A stretch of 64,000 nucleotides of DNA from Tildeniella nuda ZEHNDER 1965/U140 (lineage in GTDB: Bacteria > Cyanobacteriota > Cyanobacteriia > Leptolyngbyales > Leptolyngbyaceae), in NCBI GenBank assembly GCA_019358895.1, contig JAHHIG010000003.1, positions 186,001 to 250,000 on the forward strand, in the 5' to 3' direction. Within the stretch, counting starts at the first letter, position 1. The number at the start of each line of letters is the position of its first letter. Positions 8,388-17,183 of this stretch are shown in pieces. The notes under the pieces are model-generated. The model saw only the letters and a program-made list of their open reading frames with translations. It did no database searches and was not told where the DNA came from. A program made the translations under genes and the position numbers.

Positions 8388-9305
8388 ATGCGACGGGATT
8401 CTCTTTTCTATGCCTTATTTCAGCAATCGCCAACGCTGTTATTCGAGCTATTGGACGAGTCTCCGCCCAATGCTCAAAACTATCGCTTCGATTCCGTTGC
8501 CGTCAAAGAACCCAAATTTGAAATCGACGGCGTGTTTTTGCCACCCGAAGCGGATGCGCCCGGAGTGGTTTATTTCTGCGAAGTGCAGTTTCAAAAAGAC
8601 GAACAGCTTTACGAGCGTCTTTTTGGCGAGTCATTTTTGTACTTTTACCGAAACCGCAGTCGCTTCAGCGATTGGCACGCGGTGGTGATTTATCCCACAC
8701 GCTCCACCGAGCAACGGGACACGCATCCCTATCGATCGCTCTTAGCCAGCAACCAGGTACACCGGGTCTATTTAGATGAACTCGGTGACGTGCAACAGTT
8801 GCCGATCGGGGTGGCGTTGATGGCTCTCACCGCGGTAGACGCAGCCAGTGCTCCAGCAATCGCTCGATCGTTGGTAGCCCGCTTACGCGCTATCTCCTCG
8901 GACGCGGTACCAGAGGAAGGGCAAGCACAAGCGGCGAGTCGCGCCATAATAGAAATGGTTACAACAATTATGGTTTATAAGTTTACAAACTTGAGCCGAC
9001 GGGAGGTTGAGGCAATGCTAGGTACTGCACTTCAGAAAACGCGCGTTTATCAAGAAGCAAAAGAAGAAGGACGGGAAGAAGGACGGGAAGAAGGACGGGA
9101 AGAAGGACGGGAAGAAGGACGGCAGCAAGCAGTCCGATCGCTCATCCTGCGTCAATTGACCCGTCGGGTCGGCGTGTTGTCTGAAACTCTCACAGCACAG
9201 ATTACGGCTCTCTCCGTGGAGCAGCTAGAAGCGCTGGCAGAGGCATTATTAGATTTTCAAGCGATCGCAGACCTGGAGGTTTGGCTGGAGTCCCAGTCCC
9301 GGTAA
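8388..9305 (+). CDS. Rpn/PD-(D/E)XK nuclease family protein (DUF2887)
   Basis: A protein of about 305 residues. The core begins MRRDSLFYALFQQSPTLLFE and includes FEIDGVFLPPE, VVYFCEVQFQKDEQLYERLF (the D...ExQ nuclease motif of Rpn/DUF2887 proteins) and YPTRSTEQRDTHPYRSLL. After a linker, five near-perfect tandem copies of a 12-bp unit (about 9060-9120) encode REEGREEG-type repeats, a charged helical spacer common before the C-terminal helix of this family. The C-terminal part (QLEALAEALLDFQAIADLEVWL) is also typical. The ATG at 8388 is preferred to a longer frame running back into Uma2. A 21-bp-period array starts 2 bp after its stop codon. Confidence 0.85.
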   Translation: MRRDSLFYALFQQSPTLLFELLDESPPNAQNYRFDSVAVKEPKFEIDGVFLPPEADAPGVVYFCEVQFQKDEQLYERLFGESFLYFYRNRSRFSDWHAVVIYPTRSTEQRDTHPYRSLLASNQVHRVYLDELGDVQQLPIGVALMALTAVDAASAPAIARSLVARLRAISSDAVPEEGQAQAASRAIIEMVTTIMVYKFTNLSRREVEAMLGTALQKTRVYQEAKEEGREEGREEGREEGREEGRQQAVRSLILRQLTRRVGVLSETLTAQITALSVEQLEALAEALLDFQAIADLEVWLESQSR

Positions 9306-9307
9306 GC

Positions 9308-9718
9308 AACGATCGTGCTTTGAGCTTGATTGTTGCAGGTTTAACCTGGAACGATTCCTTTGGAACGCTGCGCGAACGCACTTCAAACGGGAAACTTGCA
9401 GTTTCAAACAGGAGCGATCACATCTCAAACAGGAATGATCGCACTTGAAATAGGAACGATCGCACTTGAAACAGGAAAGTTGCTGTTTGAAGTAGGAACG
9501 ATCGCACTTGAAACAGGAAAGTTGCCGTTTGAAATAGGAATGATCGCACTTGAAATAGGAACGATCGCACTTGAAACAGGAAAGTTGCCGTTTGAAACAG
9601 AAACGATCGCATTTGAAGTAGGAACGATCGAGCTTTTTGCTCCGAACTTGCACCTCAGAACTCGAAACGCCGCGCTTTTTGCTCAAACGATCAAGCTTTT
9701 TACTCGAAACGTAGGGCG
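9308..9718. repeat. Degenerate tandem array, 21-bp period, about 19 units
   Basis: From 9308 the sequence falls into 21-bp units without a phase slip for about 19 units. The commonest unit begins AACGATCGCACTTGAAAC; an alternating variant begins AAAGTTGCCGTTTGAA. Central units are nearly identical and outer ones drift. Because 21 is a multiple of three, open frames run through it on both strands; the plus frame (TTG at 9360 to 9782) reads as heptapeptides such as IALETGK and LPFEIGM. No ribosome-binding site supports translation, so I annotate it as a repeat, not a gene. Confidence 0.9.
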
Positions 9719-9728
9719 TAGGGTGTCA

Positions 9729-9796
9729 AGAAACCGGGTTTCTGGCGATCGCATTGAGCGTCAGGCAGCAACCTTTGCCTAAAAAACCCGGTTTCT
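9729..9796. repeat. Paired AAACCGGGTTT-type short repeats
   Basis: AGAAACCGGGTTTCT (9729-9743) is a near-perfect palindrome. A related AAACCCGGTTTCT copy occurs at 9784-9796, about 40 bp on. Short elements of this kind are scattered through many cyanobacterial genomes. Between and around them no gene is seen. Confidence 0.7.
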
Positions 9797-9808
9797 CAGT
9801 CCGCTTGC

Positions 9809-9895
9809 TTACTTGCCCAGTTTTTCTCGAATAATGCGCTCCATCGCCTCATTGTTTGTGTGCAGATAAAAGACCTTAGCACCGCGTTGAACTTT
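9809..9895 (-). pseudogene. Remnant of a minus-strand gene end
   Basis: Read on the minus strand, this short open stretch ends in TAA (complement of 9809-9811). It encodes about 28 residues ending MERIIREKLGK, preceded by GAKVFYLHTNNEA, and is closed upstream by an in-frame stop (9896-9898). It looks like the tail of a protein whose 5' part is lost, perhaps displaced by the neighbouring repeats. I do not recognise the family. Confidence 0.35.
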
Positions 9896-9944
9896 TTAGC
9901 GTTTGCCAGCGTCTAAAACCATGTAATACGACGTTCATCACCCC

Positions 9945-10709
9945 ATGACTGCATATCAGCTGCCCTTGGCGACCTATTCAGGCTCGATTTCAGCCCCAAT
10001 CGCGCACGCACCGATCCTACCCAAGACCACTCCGGCAATTGCTGCTAAGGGCATTGACATGAGCTTTCAGTCAGGGTCAGACCACTATCAAGCCCTCAAG
10101 CATGTTGACCTGGAACTGAAGAGTGGTGAGATTCAGCTTCTGATGGGTCCGTCTGGATCGGGTAAAACAACGTTGCTGTCCATTTTGGCGGGGATCCTCA
10201 CTCCTACTAAGGGCAGCGTTCGCTTGTTAGGACAGGAAATTACAGGTATGTCACGATCGCAGTTAGCGCGGTTTCGGTTAGAGCACATCGGCTTCATCTT
10301 TCAAGGTTTCAACCTGTTCCCAGCTCTGACGGCGCTAGAAAACGTGGAAGTTGCTTTGAACGTCAAAGGCATTCGTAAACATGCGGCTACAAAGCAAGCA
10401 CGCTTGTTGCTAGAGCAGGTGGGGCTGACAGAGAAAGCACATCAGTTGCCCCGTGACTTATCGGGTGGGCAAAAACAGCGGGTGGCGATCGCGCGGGCGC
10501 TGGGTGGCGATCCAAAGCTGATTATGGCAGACGAGCCAACAGCAGCCCTAGATTCACAGACTGGACATGCCGTGATTGAACTGCTGCATCGGTTGGCAAA
10601 AGATCAAAACCGCACGGTGCTAATGGTGACGCATGATGCACGCATTATTGACTTTGCCGATCGAGTCGTGACGCTCGAAGACGGCGCTGTCAAACAAAAG
10701 ACGTTTTAA
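9945..10709 (+). CDS. devA: ABC transporter ATP-binding protein, DevA/LolD-MacB type
   Basis: A 254-residue ATPase. Walker A GPSGSGKTT is near residues 68-76, the Q-loop is in FIFQGFNLFPALTALENV, the signature is LSGGQKQRVAIARAL, Walker B is LIMADEPTAALD and the switch histidine is in MVTHDARI. The 'FNLFPALT' and 'ENVEVAL' wording fits the DevA/MacB-LolD group, which powers DevBC-type tripartite export of lipids or glycolipids in cyanobacteria. About 35 residues precede the canonical ABC start. No devB membrane-fusion or devC permease gene lies beside it; it is flanked by a repeat region and a glycosyltransferase, so its partners must be elsewhere or absent. Confidence 0.85.
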   Translation: MTAYQLPLATYSGSISAPIAHAPILPKTTPAIAAKGIDMSFQSGSDHYQALKHVDLELKSGEIQLLMGPSGSGKTTLLSILAGILTPTKGSVRLLGQEITGMSRSQLARFRLEHIGFIFQGFNLFPALTALENVEVALNVKGIRKHAATKQARLLLEQVGLTEKAHQLPRDLSGGQKQRVAIARALGGDPKLIMADEPTAALDSQTGHAVIELLHRLAKDQNRTVLMVTHDARIIDFADRVVTLEDGAVKQKTF

Positions 10710-10714
10710 AGTGA

Positions 10715-10734
10715 CTGGGCGTAATTAAACTAAA
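10715..10734. repeat. 20-bp dispersed repeat, copy 1
   Basis: CTGGGCGTAATTAAACTAAA lies just after the devA-like stop codon. An identical sequence in opposite orientation occurs at 60647-60666, again close to a gene end. It lacks a self-complementary stem, so it is not a simple terminator. Confidence 0.6.
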
Positions 10735-10868
10735 AATAATCTTAGAGGCAACGCTCCCAAACCCTTCCCTCACAATTAATTGTGGTTACCGACTAATCAG
10801 AAGGCTTTTTGTAAAGTAGTTGCCTTTGAAAGCGGGTCTTTTCAGAGGAGAATGAAACCACAGTAAGC

Positions 10869-12062
10869 ATGGTGCCTGAGGCGATGCATTTAAGCCTTTG
10901 CATGATTGTGCGAGATGAAGAAGCAACCCTACGGCGTTGTTTGGCTAGTGTCATAGACGTTGTGGATGAGATTATTCTCGTTGACACTGGCTCATGCGAT
11001 CGCACCGTAGCGATCGCCAACGAACTAGGGGCAACTGTTTACAGCTTTACGTGGTGTGATGACTTCGCGGCTGCCCGTAACGAGTCGCTTAAGTATGCCC
11101 ACGGCGACTGGATTTTGGTACTCGATGCCGATGAGGTGCTGGTGTCAGAACGCGTGCCAGCGTTACAACAGGCAACGCAACAAGAGGAGACGATCGCCGT
11201 TACCCTTCTACGAGAAGAATTAGATACCACCCATCCCCACTCTCAGCTTTCGCGTTTATTTCGCAGACACCCTGCCATCACGTTTACCCGTCCCTATCAC
11301 GAACTAATCGACGACAGCGTCACCGCACTGTTGCAACAAGAACCGCATTGGCAGGTCATGGCTTTACCAGGTATTGCCATTCAGCACACGGGGTATCAGC
11401 CAACCGCGATCGCCCAGCGGCAAAAGGTCGATCGTGCCCGCACCATTATGGAAGCACATCTGAAGACTCACCCTGATGACGCGTACATTTGCAGCAAACT
11501 AGGCGCGCTTTACGCCGATCTGGGCGAACCGCTGCAAGGTTTAGCGCTTCTGCAACGAGGGGTAAACGCTGCGACTGAGGTACCCGTACTGTACGAATTG
11601 CACTACCACATGGGTAGTCTTTACAGTCAATTGCAAGAGCCAATGCGGGCGGAATTTCATTACCAAACCGCGATCGACCAGCCGCTACCCCAGCATCTAA
11701 AGTTAGGTGCCTACACTAACTGGGGTAATTTACTGAAAGATCAAGGCGAACTGGTAAAAGCAAAAACACTTTATGAGACAGCAGTCGCGATCGACCCGAC
11801 GTTTGCAATCGGTTATTACAACCTCGGACTGACGCTCAAAGCGATGGGGCAGTTGAGGGACGCGATCGCCCACTATAACCGCGCCCTGCAACTCCAACCG
11901 ACCTATGCTGAGGCACACCAAAATCTGGGTGTGGCGCTGTTGAAAGCGGGAAGTGTGACAGAAAGCCTGGAATCCTTTCGACACGCGATCGCACTCTACG
12001 AACAGCAAGGATCGCCGGAAGCAGCAAGGTTGCGCGACGGACTGCGGCAAATGGGTCTATGA
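10869..12062 (+). CDS. Glycosyltransferase family 2 with TPR repeats
   Basis: A 397-residue protein. The N-terminal GT2 domain starts LSLCMIVRDEEATLRRCL, continues DEIILVDTGSCDRTVAIA and has the metal-binding acidic motif in WILVLDADEVL (about residues 78-88). From about residue 190, four to five tetratricopeptide repeats follow (for example AIGYYNLGLTLKAMGQLRDA and AEAHQNLGVALLKAGSVTES). Such GT2-TPR proteins are frequent in cyanobacteria and are thought to glycosylate surface polymers or proteins; the acceptor is unknown. Two starts are possible, ATG 10869 and ATG 10884; neither has a strong ribosome-binding site. Confidence 0.87.
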   Translation: MVPEAMHLSLCMIVRDEEATLRRCLASVIDVVDEIILVDTGSCDRTVAIANELGATVYSFTWCDDFAAARNESLKYAHGDWILVLDADEVLVSERVPALQQATQQEETIAVTLLREELDTTHPHSQLSRLFRRHPAITFTRPYHELIDDSVTALLQQEPHWQVMALPGIAIQHTGYQPTAIAQRQKVDRARTIMEAHLKTHPDDAYICSKLGALYADLGEPLQGLALLQRGVNAATEVPVLYELHYHMGSLYSQLQEPMRAEFHYQTAIDQPLPQHLKLGAYTNWGNLLKDQGELVKAKTLYETAVAIDPTFAIGYYNLGLTLKAMGQLRDAIAHYNRALQLQPTYAEAHQNLGVALLKAGSVTESLESFRHAIALYEQQGSPEAARLRDGLRQMGL

Positions 12063-12169
12063 AACGATGCGTGAGCGTCTAGATCAAAGCTCGAGCTAAG
12101 CAAAACCCCGAGAAGCCGCTAACCATCATCTAACCCCCAACGAAAACGCTCAAATTGCCGCTGTTGTCC

Positions 12170-12529
12170 TTAGGGTGCAGCGGTCGCTGGTGTAGTAGTT
12201 CTATCACTATCTAAATCAGTCCCCTCACGCAATTCCTCTGGCGACTCTGGCAAGTCAAAAGGGGTACTGAGTTCTTCTTGAATGTTGAGACGATCGCACG
12301 GAATCGTGTCCGACAAAATGGCACTTGCCATCATACCGCAGTGAATCTCCAGGTGTGCCTCTGGCAATGCCTCAAAGACTAGCCGTTGCCCCGGAAACAC
12401 AACCCGCTCAAAGTACCAATTGGAAACGTTCGTGATGCGAGCGATCTGAATGTGGCTTGTGGCGTTGACGTAGCAGCACAAGATCGGATTGGTGCTATGC
12501 GACGGCAGCGGATCGAAGATTTGAGCCAT
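12170..12529 (-). CDS. DUF1830 domain protein
   Basis: A 119-residue protein. Residues about 15-65 match the cyanobacterial DUF1830 family: ILCCYVNATSHIQIARITNV, then NWYFERVVFPGQRLVFEALPEA and LEIHCGMMAS. The tail (about 85-119) is acidic and threonine/alanine-rich and probably disordered. The function of the family is unknown. It is almost confined to cyanobacteria, which supports the taxonomic reading of this window. It is convergent with the GT2-TPR gene. Confidence 0.85.
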   Translation of the reverse strand: MAQIFDPLPSHSTNPILCCYVNATSHIQIARITNVSNWYFERVVFPGQRLVFEALPEAHLEIHCGMMASAILSDTIPCDRLNIQEELSTPFDLPESPEELREGTDLDSDRTTTPATAAP

Positions 12530-13108
12530 GAAGAAGACCCACGCAAAAACAATAAGAGATTCAATAAGTTACCATTCTGCGATCCCACTAGCTGTAAAGC
12601 CTATTACCAACCGACTCTTTAATGAAGATCTATGCTTAAAGGCATAGTCTTTAGTGCCTGTAGCTCGGGTCGAATCTATCTAGCCTAAGCAACTGGTCGC
12701 TAAACGGCTCCAAGCCATGCTTTGGTCAAGTCTATCGATCAGAGAAAGCTAAGAGCTTGCTAAAAAAATGACTGCACACTTTTGGATCAGCTATCAGCTT
12801 CTCGCTGACGGCTGACGGCTGACGGCTACAGATCATGCTGTTATTTCTGTACAACTCCTAAGTGAAGCGGCTCGGTAAGCGTTATTGGCAAGCGATCTTC
12901 TCATCTCCAGGCACTTTACTGAGAAAATGCCCATGCAGCAAGAGAAAGTCAGTGGTATCGTAAAGTTATATGAAAATAGTTTTCAGAATTCTCTCAGACA
13001 GTTTTGTAAGGGCTGCTGGTCTCTTCAGGTCTGTGCAGACAATACAGCCTGAATACGAACTGGGTGAAAGAAGATCGATTTAACCGTTGATGTTTCAGAA
13101 ATTACCTT
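12530..13108. other. Gene-free spacer with one dispersed element
   Basis: About 580 bp between the divergent DUF1830 and radical SAM genes. It holds one copy of a 110-bp dispersed element (12755-12864) and no gene I can support. A 41-codon frame at 12927-13052 has no recognisable features. Promoters for both flanking genes must lie here but none is clear. Confidence 0.6.
12755..12864. repeat. Dispersed ~110-bp element, copy 1
   Basis: This block aligns with 31177-31291 over its whole length. It shares GACTGCACAC (ATAACTGCACAC in copy 2) near the left side, TTTGGATCAG, a core of GCTGACGG units, then an almost identical right part reading CATGCTGTTATTTCTGTA and CAACTCCTAAGTG. The core differs in the number of GCTGACGG/GATCAGC units, as expected if a simple repeat varies inside a mobile or amplified unit. 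Confidence 0.8.
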
Positions 13109-14686
13109 GTGATGACCAACCGGATACTCTACGTTCGTCTTCCCTGTAACCCGATTTTTCCGATCGGCGTGATTTATCTCGCTGACCACGTTCACAAGCA
13201 GTTTCCAGCCGCCGAGCAGCGTATTTTTGACTTGGGAACTGTACCGCCTCTAGACTACACGGCAGCGCTTGACACCTGCATTGATGAGTTTAAGCCCAGC
13301 CTGCTGGTATTTTCCTGGCGAGACATTCAGATTTATGCACCTGTTGGTGGACGTGGTGGCAACCCACTCCAGCACACGTTTGAGTTCTACTACGCCCGCA
13401 ATCCACTGGTGAAGCTGCGAGGCGCGATCGGTCTGCTGCGTGTCGCACAGGGTTACTACGGTGAACTCTGGCGCAACCTGGGTCTGATTAAACGCGGTAT
13501 GAAGCGTGCTCGGCAATACAATCCAGGGGTGCGATCGGTGGTAGGCGGCGGTGCGGTCAGCGTTTTTTACGAACAGCTTGGTCGCAGTTTACCGAAAGGT
13601 ACGATCGTCTCTGTTGGCGAAGGCGAGGCATTGCTAGAAAAACTGCTGCACGGCAAGGATTTTCTCGATGAACGCTGCTATGTCGTTGGCGAAACAACCG
13701 CCCGCGATCGCATGATTCATGAAGTGCCCACGCCGATTGAGAAAACTGCTTGCAACTACGACTACATCGAAACGATTTGGTCAGAGTTTGACTATTATCT
13801 ACAGGCACAAGACTTCTACGTTGGGGTGCAAACGAAGCGTGGCTGCCCGCACAACTGTTGCTACTGCATCTACACTGTCATTGAAGGCAAGCAAGTACGC
13901 ATCAACCCGGCTGATGAAGTGGTCGCAGAAATGCGTCAACTCTACGATCGTGGTATGCGTAACTTTTGGTTCACCGATGCCCAACTGATTCCAGCGCGTA
14001 AGTACATCGACGATGTCGCTGAGCTTTTACAGAAAGTGCTGGACGCGGGTATGCAGGACATTCACTGGGCGGCATACATTCGGGCAGACAATCTCACCCC
14101 TGCCTTGTGTGACCTGATGGTGAAGACGGGCATGAACTACTTTGAGATTGGCATTACCAGCGGTTCTCAGGAGTTGGTTCGCAAGATGCGGATGGGTTAC
14201 AACCTGCGAACGGTGCTAGAAAACTGTCGTGATTTGAAAGCCGCTGGTTTTAACGATGTCGTGTCAGTCAATTACTCATTCAATGTGATTGACGAGCGCC
14301 CTGAAACCATCCGACAGACGATCGCGTACCACCGAGAGCTAGAGCGGATTTTGGGTGCTGATAAAGTGGAGCCAGCCATCTTCTTTATCGGCTTGCAGCC
14401 CCACACGCATCTGGAAACCTATGCCTTTGACCAGAAGATCTTGAAGCCAGGGTACGACCCGATGAACATCACTCCCTGGACGGTCAGAAAGCTGCTCTGG
14501 AACCCAGAACCACTCGGCTCCCTCTTTGGGGAAGTTTGCCTCCAGGCATGGCGACAAAACCCCAATGACTTTGGGCGCGAAGTGATGGCAATTTTGGAGC
14601 AACGGCTGGGCAAGGCAGATTTGGAGTCGGCGCTTACCGCTCCGATCGTCCCAACCGCCAAACCACTTGCACTCTCAGCCTCTTAA
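13109..14686 (+). CDS. B12-binding-domain radical SAM protein
   Basis: A 525-residue protein. The N-terminal part (RILYVRLPCNPIFPIGVIYLADHV, then VVGGGAVSVFYEQLG) has the cobalamin-binding-domain layout. The radical SAM core begins near residue 245 with GVQTKRGCPHNCCYCIYT, the CxxxCxxC cluster motif, and continues with FWFTDAQLIPARKYIDDVAELL and YFEIGITSGSQELVRKMRMGY. Proteins of this type in cyanobacteria have been linked by annotation to photosystem II or high-light acclimation, but the reaction is unknown. The ORF begins with two methionines; either may be used. It stands alone, with a large spacer upstream. Confidence 0.85.
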   Translation: MMTNRILYVRLPCNPIFPIGVIYLADHVHKQFPAAEQRIFDLGTVPPLDYTAALDTCIDEFKPSLLVFSWRDIQIYAPVGGRGGNPLQHTFEFYYARNPLVKLRGAIGLLRVAQGYYGELWRNLGLIKRGMKRARQYNPGVRSVVGGGAVSVFYEQLGRSLPKGTIVSVGEGEALLEKLLHGKDFLDERCYVVGETTARDRMIHEVPTPIEKTACNYDYIETIWSEFDYYLQAQDFYVGVQTKRGCPHNCCYCIYTVIEGKQVRINPADEVVAEMRQLYDRGMRNFWFTDAQLIPARKYIDDVAELLQKVLDAGMQDIHWAAYIRADNLTPALCDLMVKTGMNYFEIGITSGSQELVRKMRMGYNLRTVLENCRDLKAAGFNDVVSVNYSFNVIDERPETIRQTIAYHRELERILGADKVEPAIFFIGLQPHTHLETYAFDQKILKPGYDPMNITPWTVRKLLWNPEPLGSLFGEVCLQAWRQNPNDFGREVMAILEQRLGKADLESALTAPIVPTAKPLALSAS

Positions 14687-14845
14687 CTGAGTGGTGATGC
14701 CGTGCGATCGCGTTCAGTGCGTTGGTTTCAGAAAATCGTTCTCAGAGTGTAGTCCCGCAGCTTTTCTACGTTCCGTCAGGGTAGGCTACCAAGCACGCCT
14801 AAGTTCTATGACCGCCTGTCGTTTCTCTTAACTGTCTCCTTTGCA

Positions 14846-16294
14846 ATGCTAGAAGGTTCTATTCTCCAATCGCTAGGCGTTAGCCACCAATCCGGGCAAT
14901 CTGGCAAGCGACCGCTCAACTTTGGTGTCTATTACAAAAACACATTAGTAGCACTGTGTCATGCGTTAGAAGACTGTATTCTCACCAGTAGTAGCGAACC
15001 GTTGGTCGTGACGGCGTTTCAGCGGGGCAAGTGGTATCTGCAAGAAGCCGATCGCTATGCCGATTTAGCCGCGCGATCGCAGCAAATTGTGATTATGGCA
15101 TCCCCAGACGCAGGCTTCGCTGAGCATCCGACGAGTCAGAAGGCAAATGTCGAACTGGTTAGTCTTGATCCAAGCGATCCGGTTTCGCAAGAGTGGCACT
15201 TGATGATTTTTGCGCCAACCTATACGGCTATGGTGCTATGTCAGGAGCTATCACCAGAAGATTATGGAGCACAAGGTCAGCCCACTCAGGATTTAGAACG
15301 CAAGTTTTATGGGTTCTGGACGTTTGAGCCGAACCTGGTGCAGGAAACAATCGAACTGTCGATCGCTCACATCAAACCCTACAATGCAGCGCTTGCCGCC
15401 AAGCTGACCGCGCAATTAGACGCGATCGTGGCAGCCCAGACTGAGAAGCGCGATGATCTTAGTCTGGTCGTGGCGCGTGTTGTGGACTACTTGCAGGACG
15501 GACAGACAGCCCTGAGCGCTCAAATCAACGCTCACGATGCTGAACGGCTCCATCGAGACCCACTGGATAGCAACCTGGTTTCTAACGAGGTGCAGGCATT
15601 TCTGCGGATGGCGCAGTTGACGGATCAGGCTGATGCGGCAAATTCTACGGCGGCGGCTGAAGTGGCATCGCTGGCAGAGGCGATCGGTCAACTGCTCGAT
15701 CTCCCGGTTTGGCAACTGCATCGCCTCAAGCTGGCAGGCTTGCTGCATCGTCTTGCACCACTGCAAGCAACAGAAACCGTTCTGAGTCCCGGTAGCTTTG
15801 GACGCTATGCCGATGATGATGCGCTGAGCACTGCACCAAGTTGCCCTCTGGTGCCTGGAGCGCAGGTGTTGCGAACGATGCCCCGGCTGCGGGCGATCGC
15901 TACCATCATCACCCATCTGACCGAACACTGGAATGGCTCTGGACAACCTGCTGGGCTGGCTGGAGACGAAATTCCGCTGGAATCGAGAATCCTGGGGCTG
16001 GCGGCAGAGTTTCAGCAGCGCCTGGTTGATCTTCGTACGACTGGATACAATACCCATACGCCGCCCGATGCTGATATCTGCATGACTAAAGCGCTAGCTG
16101 AGTGCCAGCAACAGCAAGGCGATCGCTGGGATCCCAAACTGATCGACGCATTGGCATTGCTGGTCGGCGGTTTTCAGCAGGGATTGAATCTGCCCGTCAG
16201 CGTGCCTAAAATCTCGGCTGGTCTGTGGCTGATCGATGCTCACTATGCTGATGATTTATTCAAGGCAGTGAGCGAAGCTGAAAGTACCCAATAA
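14846..16294 (+). CDS. DICT sensory domain fused to a degenerate HD-GYP-like domain
   Basis: A 482-residue cytosolic protein. Residues about 20-165 resemble the DICT sensory domain (NFGVYYKNTLVALCHALEDC; EWHLMIFAPTYTAMVLCQEL). The C-terminal half has the outline of an HD-GYP phosphodiesterase: a helix LKLAGLLHRLAP and a region ITHLTEHWNGSGQPAGL then DEIPLESRILGLAAEF, where the GSGxP and E-IPL-RIL motifs are kept. The HD pair is not: LLHRLAP stands where LLHDIG is expected, so metal-dependent cyclic-di-GMP hydrolysis is unlikely. It probably works as a signalling scaffold. It precedes a pentapeptide gene on the same strand, about 90 bp away. Confidence 0.75.
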   Translation: MLEGSILQSLGVSHQSGQSGKRPLNFGVYYKNTLVALCHALEDCILTSSSEPLVVTAFQRGKWYLQEADRYADLAARSQQIVIMASPDAGFAEHPTSQKANVELVSLDPSDPVSQEWHLMIFAPTYTAMVLCQELSPEDYGAQGQPTQDLERKFYGFWTFEPNLVQETIELSIAHIKPYNAALAAKLTAQLDAIVAAQTEKRDDLSLVVARVVDYLQDGQTALSAQINAHDAERLHRDPLDSNLVSNEVQAFLRMAQLTDQADAANSTAAAEVASLAEAIGQLLDLPVWQLHRLKLAGLLHRLAPLQATETVLSPGSFGRYADDDALSTAPSCPLVPGAQVLRTMPRLRAIATIITHLTEHWNGSGQPAGLAGDEIPLESRILGLAAEFQQRLVDLRTTGYNTHTPPDADICMTKALAECQQQQGDRWDPKLIDALALLVGGFQQGLNLPVSVPKISAGLWLIDAHYADDLFKAVSEAESTQ

Positions 16295-16387
16295 ACGGCA
16301 AGAGGCGGTTTTAGCGATGGTTTTTAGTCGTTAGCGCGAGTCAGTAGTCAGAATAACCCTTGTTTCTTTCCCTCTACCCTTCTCTAA

Positions 16388-17092
16388 ATGAACATCGACG
16401 CAATTCGCTCCGGTAAGGTAAAACAGCTTTTGGGTGCCGACCTGGAAGACGAAGATCTGTCTGGGCAGAACCTTCAGGGCGTGAACTTGGCAGGGGCGCG
16501 GCTCACTGGTACCGATCTCAGTCGAGCCAAACTGACAGGAGCATCGTTAGATGGTGCCACCATGGTTGGCTGTCAACTGATTGCGGCAGACGTGCGCGCG
16601 AGCCTTGTGGGCGCTAACCTGATGCAGGCAGATTTGACCGAAGCTGACTTGCGCGGCAGTAACCTGCGTGGTGCAAATTTAATGCGGGCAAGCCTTAATA
16701 AGGCAACTTTCTCAGGGGCATTGCTCAGCGGTGCTAATTTGATGGGTGTCAATTTGCAAGGTGTTGATTTGCGCGGTGCAGACTTGCGGGGTGCTAATCT
16801 CAGTGGTGCCAATTTGCATGGGGCAAACCTGAATCAGGCAGATTTACAGGGTGCTTTGCTGAATGAAGCCAATCTTGAGGAAGCAGACCTTCAAGGCGCT
16901 AATCTAGCTGGAGCCAATCTGTCTGGCGCTAACCTACTGTGTGCTGAGTTGGAAAACGCCAACCTGGATGGAGTGAACCTGGCGGGTGCCTGTCTGGTTG
17001 GTACGACGCTCGATCGCTCAATTCATCGCCTGGATTTGCAAAGCGCTCCAAAGCAGTCTGACATAGGCTCCTCTCATCACTCAGCGATCTAG
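16388..17092 (+). CDS. Pentapeptide repeat protein (cytosolic)
   Basis: A 234-residue protein made of about 33 consecutive A(D/N)LxG-type pentapeptides from residue about 20 to 210 (for example GANLMQADLTEADLRGSNL). These fold as a right-handed quadrilateral beta-helix. The first about 20 residues and the last about 20 (QSAPKQSDIGSSHHSAI) lie outside the helix. No signal peptide is present, so it is cytoplasmic. The family is very abundant in cyanobacteria and the function is unknown for most members. The repeat DNA itself is strongly periodic (15 bp). Confidence 0.9.
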   Translation: MNIDAIRSGKVKQLLGADLEDEDLSGQNLQGVNLAGARLTGTDLSRAKLTGASLDGATMVGCQLIAADVRASLVGANLMQADLTEADLRGSNLRGANLMRASLNKATFSGALLSGANLMGVNLQGVDLRGADLRGANLSGANLHGANLNQADLQGALLNEANLEEADLQGANLAGANLSGANLLCAELENANLDGVNLAGACLVGTTLDRSIHRLDLQSAPKQSDIGSSHHSAI

Positions 17093-17183
17093 CTTGTTGC
17101 TTCTGGCTTTTTGGTCGTTTCGGTAGGATAGTCCTTCCTGTAGAATGACCTGAAGCTGCGATCGCACGGCAACCGCAAAACGG

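Noticed and set aside
9249-9686. Long minus-strand open frame through the 21-bp array reading CDRSYFK-type heptads
   Set aside because: Open frames appear in several phases on both strands because the period is divisible by three. There is no ribosome-binding site or family, so openness is explained by periodicity.
9360-9782. Plus-strand frame through the same array (140 codons)
   Set aside because: It starts with TTG without a ribosome-binding site and runs on into unrelated sequence; kept only as a possibility within the array finding.
12927-13052. A 41-codon frame before the radical SAM gene
   Set aside because: Short, no recognisable composition, no convincing ribosome-binding site; expected by chance in 580 bp.
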